Made by a program: the position numbers and the translations under genes. 33,149 bases of DNA from an uncultured Clostridium sp. (lineage in GTDB: Bacteria > Bacillota > Clostridia > Lachnospirales > Lachnospiraceae): the NCBI GenBank assembly GCA_900555045.1, contig USJW01000047.1, positions 1 to 33,149 on the forward strand, in the 5' to 3' direction. Shown piece by piece: positions 7,030 to 15,772 of this stretch; the first letter of the stretch is position 1, and the number at the start of each line of letters is the position of its first letter. The notes under the pieces are model-generated. The model did not search any database. It was not told the DNA's origin and saw nothing but the letters and a program-made list of their open reading frames with translations.

Positions 7030-9297
7030 ATGAGAGATGTAATTAATCTCAACAGGGGTTGGAAATTTATCCAACAGGACATCGGCCTGCCGGAGCAGTT
7101 CCCGGTGGACTGGCAGGACGTGGATCTGCCCCACACCTGGAACGCCGTGGACGGCCATGACGGCAACGGCGGCTATGACCGGGGGAGCTACTGGTACGCC
7201 AAAAGCTTCAGCACGCCGAAGCAGCCCCTGGGCGGGGGCCGCGTCTATGTGGAGATCCTGGCGGCGGGCCAGCAGGCCACGGTCTATGTAAACGGGGAGG
7301 AGGTCGCAAGCCACGAGGGCGGCTACTCAGCCTTCCGCGCCGACATCACGGATTTTTGCAGCGGCGACGCGGAGGAGAACCTGCTGGTGGTCAACTGCTC
7401 CAACGAGTACAGGGACAATGTTTATCCCCAGTCGGCGGACTTCACCTTTTACGGCGGACTCTACCGGGGCGTGAACCTGATCAGTGTGCCGGGGACTCAC
7501 TTTGACCTGGACTATTACGGCGGTCCCGGCCTCATGGTGACGCCGAAGCCGTGTGAAGGCGGGGCAGCCTTTGCGCTCAAGAGCTTCGTCACAACCCCGG
7601 GGGAGGACTTCACGGTTCTCTACTCCATAAGGGACGCGGATGGGAACGAGGTTGCGGGCGGCACGCGGCCCTCCACGGCCACAGAGATCACCCTGTTCGT
7701 CCCGGACGCGAGGCTCTGGCAGATCGACGACCCGTACCTGTACCGCGTCACAGCGACCCTGGAGCGGCGCAACGAGGCGTACGACGAGGTGGAGGTGAGG
7801 GCGGGCGTCCGCAGCTTCTCCTGCGACCCGGACAGGGGATTTATCTTAAACGGGGTCGCAACCCCGCTGCGGGGCGTCAGCCGTCACCAGGACAAGCTCT
7901 ATAAGGGCAACGCGCTGACCCGCGAGGACCACTACCTGGACGCAGAGATCATCAAGGAGCTGGGCGCCAACACCATCCGGCTGGCCCACTATCAGCACGC
8001 GCAGGATTTCTATGACGCCTGCGACGAGCTTGGCTTTATCGTCTGGGCGGAGATCCCGTTCATCAGCGTGTTCAACAAGGACCCGGAGGCCCACAAAAAC
8101 TGTATCAGCCAGCTAAAGGAGCTGATCATCCAGAACTACAACCACCCGTCCATCTGCTTCTGGGGAATCTCCAACGAGATCCTCATCGGCGGAATCTCGG
8201 AGCAGCTGGTGGAAAACCACAGGGAATTAAACGCCCTGGCGAAGGAGCTGGATCCCACCCGGCTCACCACCATCGCCCACGTGTCCATGACCCCGGTGGA
8301 CAGCCCGCTGCACCACATCACCGACGTCATCAGCTGGAACCACTACTTCGGCTGGTACGGCGGCAAGATGGAGGACAACGGCCCGTGGCTGGACCGCTTC
8401 CACGAGCGGCACCCTGAGCTTTGCATCGGCCTAAGCGAGTACGGCTGCGAGGGCGTGATCACCAACCACGGTCCAAACCCCGCCTGCAAGGACTACTCGG
8501 AGGAGTACCAGGCGCTGTACCACGAGCACATGGCAAAGGTTCTTCACGAGCGCCCATGGATCTGGTCCAGCCATGTTTGGAACATGTTCGACTTCGGCTG
8601 CGCGGCCAGAAACGAGGGCGGAGTTGCCGGGCGGAACAACAAGGGCCTGGTGACCATGGACCGGAAGACGAAGAAGGACAGCTTCTACATCTACCAGGCC
8701 TACTGGAGCAAAAAGCCCATGGTGCACATCTGCGGGCGGCGCTACTGCCAGCGGGCGGGCGAGACCACCGAGGTCCGCGTCTACTCCAACCAGCCGCAGG
8801 TCACCCTGTACTTAAACGGCGAGGCGGCCGGGACGCTGGCGGCGGACAAGGTGTTCGTGTTCACCGTGTCCCTGTCGGCCGGAAACAACATCCTGGTGGC
8901 GGACGCAGGTCCGGTGAGGGATTCCATCTCCCTGGAAAAAGTGGAGAGGGAGCCGGAAATCTACGTGCTGCCGGAGGTCAATGAGCGGGCGGAGGGCGTC
9001 GCCAACTGGTTTCAGACCATGGGCGATATGGACCTAAAAGCCCCCATGGAGTTCCCGGAGGGCATGTACAGCGTCCACGATACCATGGAGGACTTTTCCA
9101 AGAGTCCGGAGGCCATGGAGCTGGTGGCAAAGGCGGTCAAGCTGGCCACCAATTTCACCGTGGAGCCGGGAAAGGGCATGTGGGACATGATGAAGAGCAT
9201 GTCGCCCGAGAAGATGATGGGTATGATGAGCGGGCTCGTGCCGGAGGGATTTCTGGAGAGCCTGAACGCGAAACTGAACAAGATTGCCAAGCCGTGA
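7030..9297 (+). CDS. GH2 beta-galactosidase-like glycosidase
   Basis: This 755-residue cytoplasmic glycoside hydrolase of family 2 has the usual order: jelly-roll sugar-binding domain (about 1-165), Ig-like domain (to about 265), then a TIM barrel. The acid/base is Glu383 in FWGISNE and the nucleophile is Glu470 in GLSEYGCEG; RLAHYQHAQDFYDACDELG is the conserved barrel strand before them. No signal peptide is present. The ATG at 7030 is used because AGAAGGAGG precedes it; an in-frame ATG at 6991 lacks a site. The last hundred or so residues (from about 655) are Met- and Lys-rich and do not look like a standard GH2 domain. The next gene is a GPH transporter, so import and cytoplasmic cleavage of lactose or another beta-galactoside is likely; beta-glucuronidase or a related activity cannot be excluded. 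Confidence 0.9.
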   Translation: MRDVINLNRGWKFIQQDIGLPEQFPVDWQDVDLPHTWNAVDGHDGNGGYDRGSYWYAKSFSTPKQPLGGGRVYVEILAAGQQATVYVNGEEVASHEGGYSAFRADITDFCSGDAEENLLVVNCSNEYRDNVYPQSADFTFYGGLYRGVNLISVPGTHFDLDYYGGPGLMVTPKPCEGGAAFALKSFVTTPGEDFTVLYSIRDADGNEVAGGTRPSTATEITLFVPDARLWQIDDPYLYRVTATLERRNEAYDEVEVRAGVRSFSCDPDRGFILNGVATPLRGVSRHQDKLYKGNALTREDHYLDAEIIKELGANTIRLAHYQHAQDFYDACDELGFIVWAEIPFISVFNKDPEAHKNCISQLKELIIQNYNHPSICFWGISNEILIGGISEQLVENHRELNALAKELDPTRLTTIAHVSMTPVDSPLHHITDVISWNHYFGWYGGKMEDNGPWLDRFHERHPELCIGLSEYGCEGVITNHGPNPACKDYSEEYQALYHEHMAKVLHERPWIWSSHVWNMFDFGCAARNEGGVAGRNNKGLVTMDRKTKKDSFYIYQAYWSKKPMVHICGRRYCQRAGETTEVRVYSNQPQVTLYLNGEAAGTLAADKVFVFTVSLSAGNNILVADAGPVRDSISLEKVEREPEIYVLPEVNERAEGVANWFQTMGDMDLKAPMEFPEGMYSVHDTMEDFSKSPEAMELVAKAVKLATNFTVEPGKGMWDMMKSMSPEKMMGMMSGLVPEGFLESLNAKLNKIAKP

Positions 9298-9341
9298 CAG
9301 ACACCGCTGGCAGCGAATGAAAAAGAGAGGGGATAACTTAT

Positions 9342-10745
9342 ATGGGTACAAATCAATCAAAAACCGTCCGGCCATTTGGAATGGCGGACAAAATCGGATA
9401 TGCGTTCGGTGATTTCGGAAATGATTTCACGTTCATGCTGTCCTCCATGTTCATGATGAAATTCTACACGGACGTCATGGGAGTCGCCGCAGGGGTTGTG
9501 GGACTCTTGATGATGATCGCGCGTTTCGTGGACGCGTTCACCGATGTGACCATGGGCCAGATCGTGGACCGCTCGAAGCCCACGAAGGACGGAAAGTTCA
9601 AGCCGTGGATCCGCCGCATGTGCGGCCCGGTGGCCATCGCCGCCTTCCTGATTTTCCAGTCAGGCCTGGCGGACATGTCCATGGGACTTAAGATCTGCTG
9701 GATGTTCGTCACCTACATACTGTGGGGATCCATCTTCTACACCTCCGTGAACATCCCTTACGGGTCCATGGCCTCTGCAGTTTCACCGGAGCCCGGCGAC
9801 CGCGCCCAGCTCTCCACCTTCCGCACCATCGGCGCCACGCTGGCAAGCCTTGTGATCGGCACCGGCACGCCGCTTGTGGCCTACGTGGTGGTGGACGGAG
9901 CGACCGTGCTGTCCGGCTCCAGAATGACCTTTATCGCCGGAATCTTCGCGGCCTGCGGCGTGATCTGCCACTTGCTCTGCTTCCATCTGGTCACTGAGCG
10001 TGTTCCGGTTCCGCAGAACACAAATAAGCTGGATGTCGGCAAGATGTTAAAGAGTATCTTCACAAACCGCGCCTTACTGGGAATCATCGCGGCGGCAATC
10101 CTGCTGCTTTTAGGTATGCTGGGCATGACCGGCATGGCTCCCTATGTGTTCCCGGTTTACTACAACAGCGGTTCCGCCCAGTCCATGTCCTCTTTAGCCA
10201 GCAACCTGGCCGTGCTGTTCATCTGCGCGCCCTTTGCCGCGACGCTCGCGACGAAGATCGGAAAGAAGGAGCTGTCCGTTGTCTCCTGCTTATTCGGAGC
10301 GGCCGTGTGGATCGCCTGCCTGCTGGTGCGCCCTGAGAGCGCAACGATTTACGTTGTATTCTACACCATCTCCTACATCGGGCTCGGCATGTTCAATACT
10401 GTCATCTGGGCCATGATCACGGACGTGATCGACGACGCGGAGGTGAAGAACGGCATCCGCGAGGACGGCACCATCTACTCGGTGTACTCCTTTGCCAGAA
10501 AGCTGGGCCAGGCCCTGTCCTCCGGCATGATCGGCGGATTGCTCACCATGATCGGATACAGCAAGGCGGTGGCCGCGGATCCGTCCGCGTACCCGGAGGT
10601 TTTGTCCGGAATCTTTAATTTGTCCTGCATCATCCCCGCCATAGGCCTGATCGCGGTGGCGCTGGCGCTGATCTTCATCTACCCGTTAACCAAGTCCAAG
10701 GTGGAGGCCAACGTGGCTGAGCTGGCGAGACGCCGCAATGGATGA
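9342..10745 (+). CDS. GPH-family sugar:cation symporter
   Basis: This 467-residue protein has about 12 membrane spans and belongs to the glycoside-pentoside-hexuronide (MelB-like) branch of the major facilitator superfamily. The start MADKIGYAFGDFGNDFTFML and the loop QIVDRSKPTKDGKFKPWI are characteristic, as is DDAEVKNGIREDGTIYSVYSF-type sequence in the second half. It probably brings in the glycoside cleaved by the GH2 and GH3 enzymes encoded on either side, with Na+ or H+. GAGAGGGG precedes the ATG. Confidence 0.93.
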   Translation: MGTNQSKTVRPFGMADKIGYAFGDFGNDFTFMLSSMFMMKFYTDVMGVAAGVVGLLMMIARFVDAFTDVTMGQIVDRSKPTKDGKFKPWIRRMCGPVAIAAFLIFQSGLADMSMGLKICWMFVTYILWGSIFYTSVNIPYGSMASAVSPEPGDRAQLSTFRTIGATLASLVIGTGTPLVAYVVVDGATVLSGSRMTFIAGIFAACGVICHLLCFHLVTERVPVPQNTNKLDVGKMLKSIFTNRALLGIIAAAILLLLGMLGMTGMAPYVFPVYYNSGSAQSMSSLASNLAVLFICAPFAATLATKIGKKELSVVSCLFGAAVWIACLLVRPESATIYVVFYTISYIGLGMFNTVIWAMITDVIDDAEVKNGIREDGTIYSVYSFARKLGQALSSGMIGGLLTMIGYSKAVAADPSAYPEVLSGIFNLSCIIPAIGLIAVALALIFIYPLTKSKVEANVAELARRRNG

Positions 10746-10782
10746 GCCTGGAAGCGGTAAAAGAGACAGGAGGGAACGGAAA

Positions 10783-13023
10783 GTGACCAAAAAAGCTTCA
10801 GACATTGTAAAATATTATGAGAATCCCGGCGGGCCGTTGATCGGAACGGTCTCCCGGAACATGATTGAGAAGGACGGGCTGTATTTTAAGGATATCGACG
10901 GCAGCGGGGAGTTTAAGCCCTTCGACGACTGGCGGCTTCCGGCCGCCGAGCGCGCGAAGGCGTATGTGAAGGAACTCTCTGTGGACGAGAAGATCGCGCA
11001 GCTTTTCATCTCCGACTGGCGCATGGCCAAGTACCCGTGCGGCACCGAGGGACATGTGGCGGTGCCGGATGAATCCGGGGTTTTGGACGACGCCGAGCTC
11101 CACGGCAAGAACATTTTCGGCGAGCAGCACCTGCCCGGCACCACGGAGCTGATCAAAAACTGGTTTGCCAGACATCTGATTCTGCGAGCCAACCCCACGC
11201 CGGACGACCTGGCGGACTGGATCAACCAGCTCCACGCGGTGGCGGAGGAGTGCGGGCACTTCGTGCCCGTGCAGGTGGTGTCCAACTCCCGCAACGAGAA
11301 CGGCGAGGTGGTCTTCGGCATGAACGACGCGGCCGGCGTGTTCGCCGCGTGGCCCGGCACCATGGGGATCGCGGCGGCCGTCCTGGGGGACAGCCTGGAC
11401 CTCATCGACGACTTTGCGGACTGTGTCCGCAGGGAGTGGGACGCTGCGGGGCTCAAGAAGGGCTACATGTACATGGCGGACGCGGTCACGGATCCCCGCT
11501 GGCAGCGAACCTACGGCACCTTCGGCGAGGACACGGAGCTAATCTGCCGGATATTTGAGCGCATGATCCCGCGGATCCAGGGCAGCAGTAAGGGCGTGAC
11601 GCCCGACGGCGTGGCTATGACGGTGAAGCATTTTCCGGGAGGCGGCGCGAGAGAGAACGGGTTTGACCCCCACTACCAGATGGGCCAGTGGAACGTGTAC
11701 CAGACGGAGAATTCCCTGCAGAAGTATCACCTGCCCGCCTTTTTGACGGCGGTGCAGGGCCACGCCTCCTCCATCATGCCCTACTACGCCAAGCCCGCGG
11801 CAAAGAAGAGCGCGCCCCAGGCAGGAATCGACGGAAAGCCCATGGAGCTTCTTCCCTACGGCTTTGCCTACAACAAACCGTTTATTGACGGGCTCTTAAG
11901 AGGGCAGATGGGTTTTGAGGGCTACATCAACTCCGACACCGGCATCGTGCACAACATGAGCTGGGGCGTGGAAGGGCTCGATGAGCCGGAGCGCATCGGC
12001 TTCGCGGTGAACCACGCGGGTGTGGACCTAATCAGCGGGCTGTTCGACAACAAGTACGGGCGTGAGGCCTACGACCGGGCCACAAACGGCTACTACGACA
12101 GCCATGGGGTGCCGGAGGGCTTCTCGCAGGAGCAGCTGGTGCTGACGGACGAGTCCCTCGACCGGGCAGTCACCCGCACGCTGACCGAGCTGTTCGCACT
12201 GGGGATGTTCGAGAATCCCTACCGGAATCCCGAAAAGGCGGTGGAGGCGGTGGCCCGCAGGGAGGACTGGGACAACGCCATGGATGTGCACAGAAAGAGC
12301 GTGGTGCTCTTAAAGAACGACGGGACGCTGCCGCTAACCGGGGAGAAGCTGGCCGGGAAAAAGGTCTACGCCCAGTGCTTTAACAAGAACCCGGAGGCGG
12401 GCGAGAAGGCCACGGCCGGGCTGCGGGAGAAGCTGGCCGGGGAGCTTGCGCTGACGGAGGATTACCGGGAGGCGGACTATGCGATTCTGCTGTTAAGTCC
12501 CTCCTCCGGCGAGTACTTTAACGCCACCCCGGGCTATCTGGAGCTGGACCTCTGCGAGGACAAGGAGGTGCAGAACGTGGACGGGGAGGGGCGGCCCACG
12601 GCCGAGACCCACAGGGAGACCACCCTCTCCGGCGTGGGGCAGATCGGCGAGATCGCCCGCGCGGTCCACGCGAGGGGCGGAAAGGTGATCACCAATGTGA
12701 ACGTCACGCTGGCCTGGGAGCTCGGCAGCGTGGAGCCCCTCTGCGACGCGCTTCTGGCTGGCTTTGACACCTACTCCTCGGCCACGCTTGACGTGGTGTT
12801 CGGGCGCTTCTCGCCCACCGGAAAGCTGCCGATCACGCTCCCGCGGGGGGACGAGGTCCTGGCCGTGAACGCGGACGGCGTCTGCGTGAGCCCCAACGAT
12901 GTGCCGGGCTACGCCAAGGACGAGTACATGCCCGACTCCATGAAGGATGAGAACGGGAAGGCGTATGCGTACCGGGATAATGCGGGGAATTATTATGAGT
13001 TTGGATTTGGGTTGGGGTATTGA
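10783..13023 (+). CDS. GH3 beta-glucosidase-like glycosidase
   Basis: This glycoside hydrolase family 3 enzyme (746 residues) has an N-terminal TIM barrel with MTVKHFPGGGARENG and the nucleophile Asp385 in GYINSDTG, followed by an alpha/beta sandwich domain (VVLLKNDGTLPL, FGRFSPTGKLPITLPRG). There is no signal peptide, so it should act inside the cell on sugars brought in by the GPH transporter. The GTG at 10783 is preferred since ACAGGAGGG lies about nine bases upstream; an ATG at 10738 overlaps the transporter gene and adds 15 charged residues. Beta-glucosidase or beta-xylosidase activity is most likely; NagZ-type function is not supported by length or motifs. Confidence 0.9.
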   Translation: MTKKASDIVKYYENPGGPLIGTVSRNMIEKDGLYFKDIDGSGEFKPFDDWRLPAAERAKAYVKELSVDEKIAQLFISDWRMAKYPCGTEGHVAVPDESGVLDDAELHGKNIFGEQHLPGTTELIKNWFARHLILRANPTPDDLADWINQLHAVAEECGHFVPVQVVSNSRNENGEVVFGMNDAAGVFAAWPGTMGIAAAVLGDSLDLIDDFADCVRREWDAAGLKKGYMYMADAVTDPRWQRTYGTFGEDTELICRIFERMIPRIQGSSKGVTPDGVAMTVKHFPGGGARENGFDPHYQMGQWNVYQTENSLQKYHLPAFLTAVQGHASSIMPYYAKPAAKKSAPQAGIDGKPMELLPYGFAYNKPFIDGLLRGQMGFEGYINSDTGIVHNMSWGVEGLDEPERIGFAVNHAGVDLISGLFDNKYGREAYDRATNGYYDSHGVPEGFSQEQLVLTDESLDRAVTRTLTELFALGMFENPYRNPEKAVEAVARREDWDNAMDVHRKSVVLLKNDGTLPLTGEKLAGKKVYAQCFNKNPEAGEKATAGLREKLAGELALTEDYREADYAILLLSPSSGEYFNATPGYLELDLCEDKEVQNVDGEGRPTAETHRETTLSGVGQIGEIARAVHARGGKVITNVNVTLAWELGSVEPLCDALLAGFDTYSSATLDVVFGRFSPTGKLPITLPRGDEVLAVNADGVCVSPNDVPGYAKDEYMPDSMKDENGKAYAYRDNAGNYYEFGFGLGY

Positions 13024-13046
13024 GAAGCAGAGATAAATGAAAAATA

Positions 13047-13115
13047 AAAAAGGGAGCCTGGCTTGGCGCGGTGTTGAGGTCTCAAGACATCGCGGGGGAG
13101 CGGGGCTCCTTTTTT
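13047..13115 (+). terminator. Terminator of the GH2-GPH-GH3 operon
   Basis: GGAGCC (13053-13058) pairs with GGCTCC (13104-13109), flanked by an A-run and TTTTTT, with a second paired arm inside (CGCGGTGTTGAG against CTCAAGACATCGCG). It stands 30 bases after the GH3 stop. Confidence 0.85.
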
Positions 13116-13137
13116 GGTGATTTGAAGCTCTCTCCAA

Positions 13138-13182
13138 AGTGCCATACTAGTGCCATTTATGATATGGCCATAGTATGGCACT
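13138..13182. promoter_or_regulatory. Perfect inverted repeat, likely operator
   Basis: AGTGCCATACTA (13138-13149) is mirrored exactly by TAGTATGGCACT (13171-13182). A further AGTGCCAT starts at 13149 and the palindrome TATGGCCATA lies at 13163-13172. AGTGCCATA occurs again at 13298-13306, just after the predicted transcription start. The set looks like a multi-site operator for the GntR regulator encoded in this operon; the link is inferred. Confidence 0.65.
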
Positions 13183-13254
13183 TTTGCACGGCGACACATA
13201 TGCACAAAAATCAAACATAAAACTATGCACAATTGCCGAAAAATCAAAAATGTA

Positions 13255-13283
13255 TTGCATATCCTGTGGCCGTGTGGTATAAA
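13255..13283 (+). promoter_or_regulatory. Promoter of the phosphorylase/HAD/ABC operon
   Basis: TTGCAT (13255-13260) and TATAAA (13278-13283) are separated by 17 bases, a good sigma-A promoter placed about 35 bases before the first gene. One AGTGCCATA element (13298-13306) would overlap the start of the transcript and so could mediate repression. Confidence 0.75.
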
Positions 13284-13316
13284 AAAGAAAAAGCCATAGT
13301 GCCATATGGAGGAGAA

Positions 13317-14237
13317 ATGAAACTATCAACATCGACAAACCTACTTTTTTTGAGGCCGGGAGGAACCATCTACCCGCCCAGGCTTTCCGTGGAGAAGATT
13401 GTGAACGCCGGGTTTAAAACCCTGGATTTCAACTTCTACGACTGGGTGATCACCGCCGGTTCTCCTTATATGGAGCAGGACGGGGACGAATGGCTGTACG
13501 GGATGGCCGCCCAGGCGGAGGAACTGGGAGTGGCGTACGAACAGGCCCACGCCCATTTCTACAATTTCCTCTCCCCGACGATGACCGGGGAGGAGCGGGA
13601 GCGGCAGCAGGGGCAGGTCCTGCGGTCCATCCGCCTGGCGGCCGCGCTGGGGGCGAAGGTGGTGGTCACACACCCGGCCACCGCATTTTCCGCGGAGGGG
13701 AGCTACCGGCGCGCGTCGGAGCAGAGGAACCGGGAGTACTTTCTGCGGCTCTTAGAGGAGACGAAGGACTTAGGTGTCAGGATCGCCATCGAGAATATGA
13801 CGGACATCGACACGGCGCCGGTGCGAAAGTACTGCGCGGAGCCGGAGGAGCTGGCAAGCCTGGTGGACGCGGTCAACGATCCGCGGATCGGCGTCTGCTG
13901 GGACTTTGAGCACGGGGATCTGATGGGGCAGAACCAGCCGGAGATCGTGCGGTTTCTGGGGAAACGGCTGATCGCCACCCACGTGTCGGACCAGCACGGG
14001 TACAAGCCGGTGTACTTGACGCACCGCCTGCCAATGACCGGCACGGTTTCATGGGAGCCGATCATGAGGGCTCTGTGGGAAATCGGCTACGAGGGCTGCT
14101 TTTCCTTTGAGGCCCACAACTACTTAAACGCGCTTCCGGACTGTGCGATCGAGCCCGCCTTAAAGCTGGCGTACGAGATCGGCGCGTATCTTATGACGTT
14201 GGGGAGGGATGCAAGTGATTCGTCTGGTAATCTGTGA
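13317..14237 (+). CDS. Sugar phosphate isomerase/epimerase (TIM barrel)
   Basis: This 306-residue protein is of the AP endonuclease 2 / xylose-isomerase-like TIM-barrel family. The metal-site residues can be picked out: Glu159 in AIENMTD, Asp196 and His199 in WDFEHGD, and Glu265 in FEAHNYL. It probably isomerises or epimerises a sugar or sugar acid, but this family is broad and the substrate is unknown. The ATG at 13317 is chosen for GGAGGAG just upstream and because the promoter lies before it; an upstream in-frame ATG at 13233 lies ahead of the promoter. Its 3' end overlaps the next gene by 23 bases, implying translational coupling. Confidence 0.8.
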   Translation: MKLSTSTNLLFLRPGGTIYPPRLSVEKIVNAGFKTLDFNFYDWVITAGSPYMEQDGDEWLYGMAAQAEELGVAYEQAHAHFYNFLSPTMTGEERERQQGQVLRSIRLAAALGAKVVVTHPATAFSAEGSYRRASEQRNREYFLRLLEETKDLGVRIAIENMTDIDTAPVRKYCAEPEELASLVDAVNDPRIGVCWDFEHGDLMGQNQPEIVRFLGKRLIATHVSDQHGYKPVYLTHRLPMTGTVSWEPIMRALWEIGYEGCFSFEAHNYLNALPDCAIEPALKLAYEIGAYLMTLGRDASDSSGNL

Positions 14238-15000
14238 TGTGGACGGGACGATGTTGGATGAGACGGAGCGCATTCCGGATAAGATTGGCGAGCTGTCGGA
14301 GCTAATCAAGCGCAAGAAGGTTCTGTTCACCATTGCCAGCGGGAGAGAGTACTCCCAGGTGGAGGAGCTGGAGCGGGTCTTGGACATCCAAATTCCCATC
14401 ATTATGTGCAACGGCACGGCGGCGAGGAGCAGGATGGGCTTTGTCTGGTGTGAGTCCATCCCGGGGCCGATCCTGCAGGAGTTGGTGGAGCGGGCGGACC
14501 GGCACGGCATGACCGTGGTCCTAAGCATGCCGGACGGGGAGTTCGCTTACCGGAAAACCGCGTTCGTGGAGCAGACGATCCGGGAGTACGGGCGCTTCGG
14601 GAACATTCTGGTGCCGTCGGGCGACGGCTGGGATCAGATATCGGTGCAGAAGGTGCTGATCATCGACAAGGAGCACGGGGACGGATACGGGGAGATTCTT
14701 GAATTTCTGGAAGAATATGGGGAAAAAGTGACGTGGGTGGACTTCGGGGACTCCATCGACGTGGTGCCCAAGGGGTGCACCAAGGCCTCGGGGGTCCGCA
14801 GGCTGTCCGAGAAGCTGGGAATCGGCCTTGAGGAGATCATGGCGCTGGGGGACAGCTACAACGACATGGAGATGCTCGCGGAGGTCGGCCTGGGGGTGGC
14901 TGTGAACAACGCAGTTGACTCGCTGAAGGCCCGGGCGGACTACACATGTGAGGGAACGTATATCGACGGCGTCATCGAGGCGATCGATAAATTCTGCTGA
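14215..15000 (+). CDS. HAD-superfamily (Cof-type) phosphatase
   Basis: This is a HAD-IIB phosphatase of 261 residues. Motif I is CDVDGT with Asp8 as nucleophile and Asp10 as acid/base; motif II is IASGR; motif IV is ALGDSYNDMEML. Such enzymes remove phosphate from sugar phosphates or flavin phosphates. The GTG at 14215 has GGGAGG seven bases upstream; the ATG at 14209 is too close to that site. It is a paralogue of the HAD protein encoded at 16514 in the same operon. The substrate is unknown; a sugar phosphate made by the neighbouring phosphorylase is a reasonable guess. Confidence 0.88.
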   Translation: MIRLVICDVDGTMLDETERIPDKIGELSELIKRKKVLFTIASGREYSQVEELERVLDIQIPIIMCNGTAARSRMGFVWCESIPGPILQELVERADRHGMTVVLSMPDGEFAYRKTAFVEQTIREYGRFGNILVPSGDGWDQISVQKVLIIDKEHGDGYGEILEFLEEYGEKVTWVDFGDSIDVVPKGCTKASGVRRLSEKLGIGLEEIMALGDSYNDMEMLAEVGLGVAVNNAVDSLKARADYTCEGTYIDGVIEAIDKFC

Positions 15001-15013
15001 GTGAGGAATGAAT

Positions 15014-15772
15014 ATGTTAGAACGAGATGGAAAAATGTATCACATCCAATGTAAAAAGGGGGATGTAGGGCGCTACGTGCTGCTGCCGGGGGATCCCTTC
15101 CGGACGGACCGGATCGCGGCCTATCTGGAGAACCCCAAGCTGGTGGCCCACAACCGGGAACACAAGACATGGACCGGGACGCTCTTAGGCGAACCGGTGT
15201 CCGTCACCTCCACCGGAATGGGCTGTCCCTCCACCGCCATCGCCCTGGAGGAGCTGATCGCGTGCGGGGCCGACACGTTTATCCGCGTGGGCACGGCGGG
15301 CTGCATGAAGCCGTCCATCCGCAAGCCGGAGACCGTGGGCGGGATCGTGACCGCGGCGGTCCGGGACGAGGGGACCACCCGCCAGTACGTGCCCATCGAG
15401 TACCCGGCGGTGGCGGACCGCCATCTGGTGGACGCCCTGGCAAGGGCTGCCGGGCGGTTAAACCTGCGCTTTGACGAGGGGATTACATACACCAAGGATT
15501 CCTTTTACTCTCTGGTGTGCCCGGACACGGTTCCCCTCGCCGAGGAGTACAAGGGAAGACAGGCGGTCTGGGAGCGGGCCAACGTGCTTCTGACCGAGAT
15601 GGAGGCGGCCGCAATCCTGGTCATCTCCAGCATCCGCGGGTGCCGGGCTTCCGGAATCATGGCCTACTCGGACGTGGAGGACCTGGACACGGCGGTGGAC
15701 CAGGAGATCCGCACGGCCTGTGAGGCGATCCGCATTCTGATTGAGGAGGACAAGCTATGCAGGAACATATAG
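15014..15772 (+). CDS. Uridine-phosphorylase-family nucleoside phosphorylase
   Basis: This 252-residue enzyme belongs to the PNP/UDP phosphorylase family, which splits a nucleoside with phosphate into base and sugar 1-phosphate. It aligns from memory with E. coli Udp: PGDP at 25-28 with Arg30, RVGTAG at 91-96 (Arg91 and Thr94 bind phosphate), and TEMEA with the ribose-contacting Met and Glu at 196-197. In E. coli Udp, uracil is held by Gln166 and Arg168; here the aligned segment reads DSFYSLVCP, with Val168 and Pro170, so the base pocket differs. The ATG at 15014 is favoured over 15008 by spacing to GAGG (15003-15006). Nucleoside phosphorolysis is likely but uridine may not be the substrate. 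Confidence 0.85.
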   Translation: MLERDGKMYHIQCKKGDVGRYVLLPGDPFRTDRIAAYLENPKLVAHNREHKTWTGTLLGEPVSVTSTGMGCPSTAIALEELIACGADTFIRVGTAGCMKPSIRKPETVGGIVTAAVRDEGTTRQYVPIEYPAVADRHLVDALARAAGRLNLRFDEGITYTKDSFYSLVCPDTVPLAEEYKGRQAVWERANVLLTEMEAAAILVISSIRGCRASGIMAYSDVEDLDTAVDQEIRTACEAIRILIEEDKLCRNI

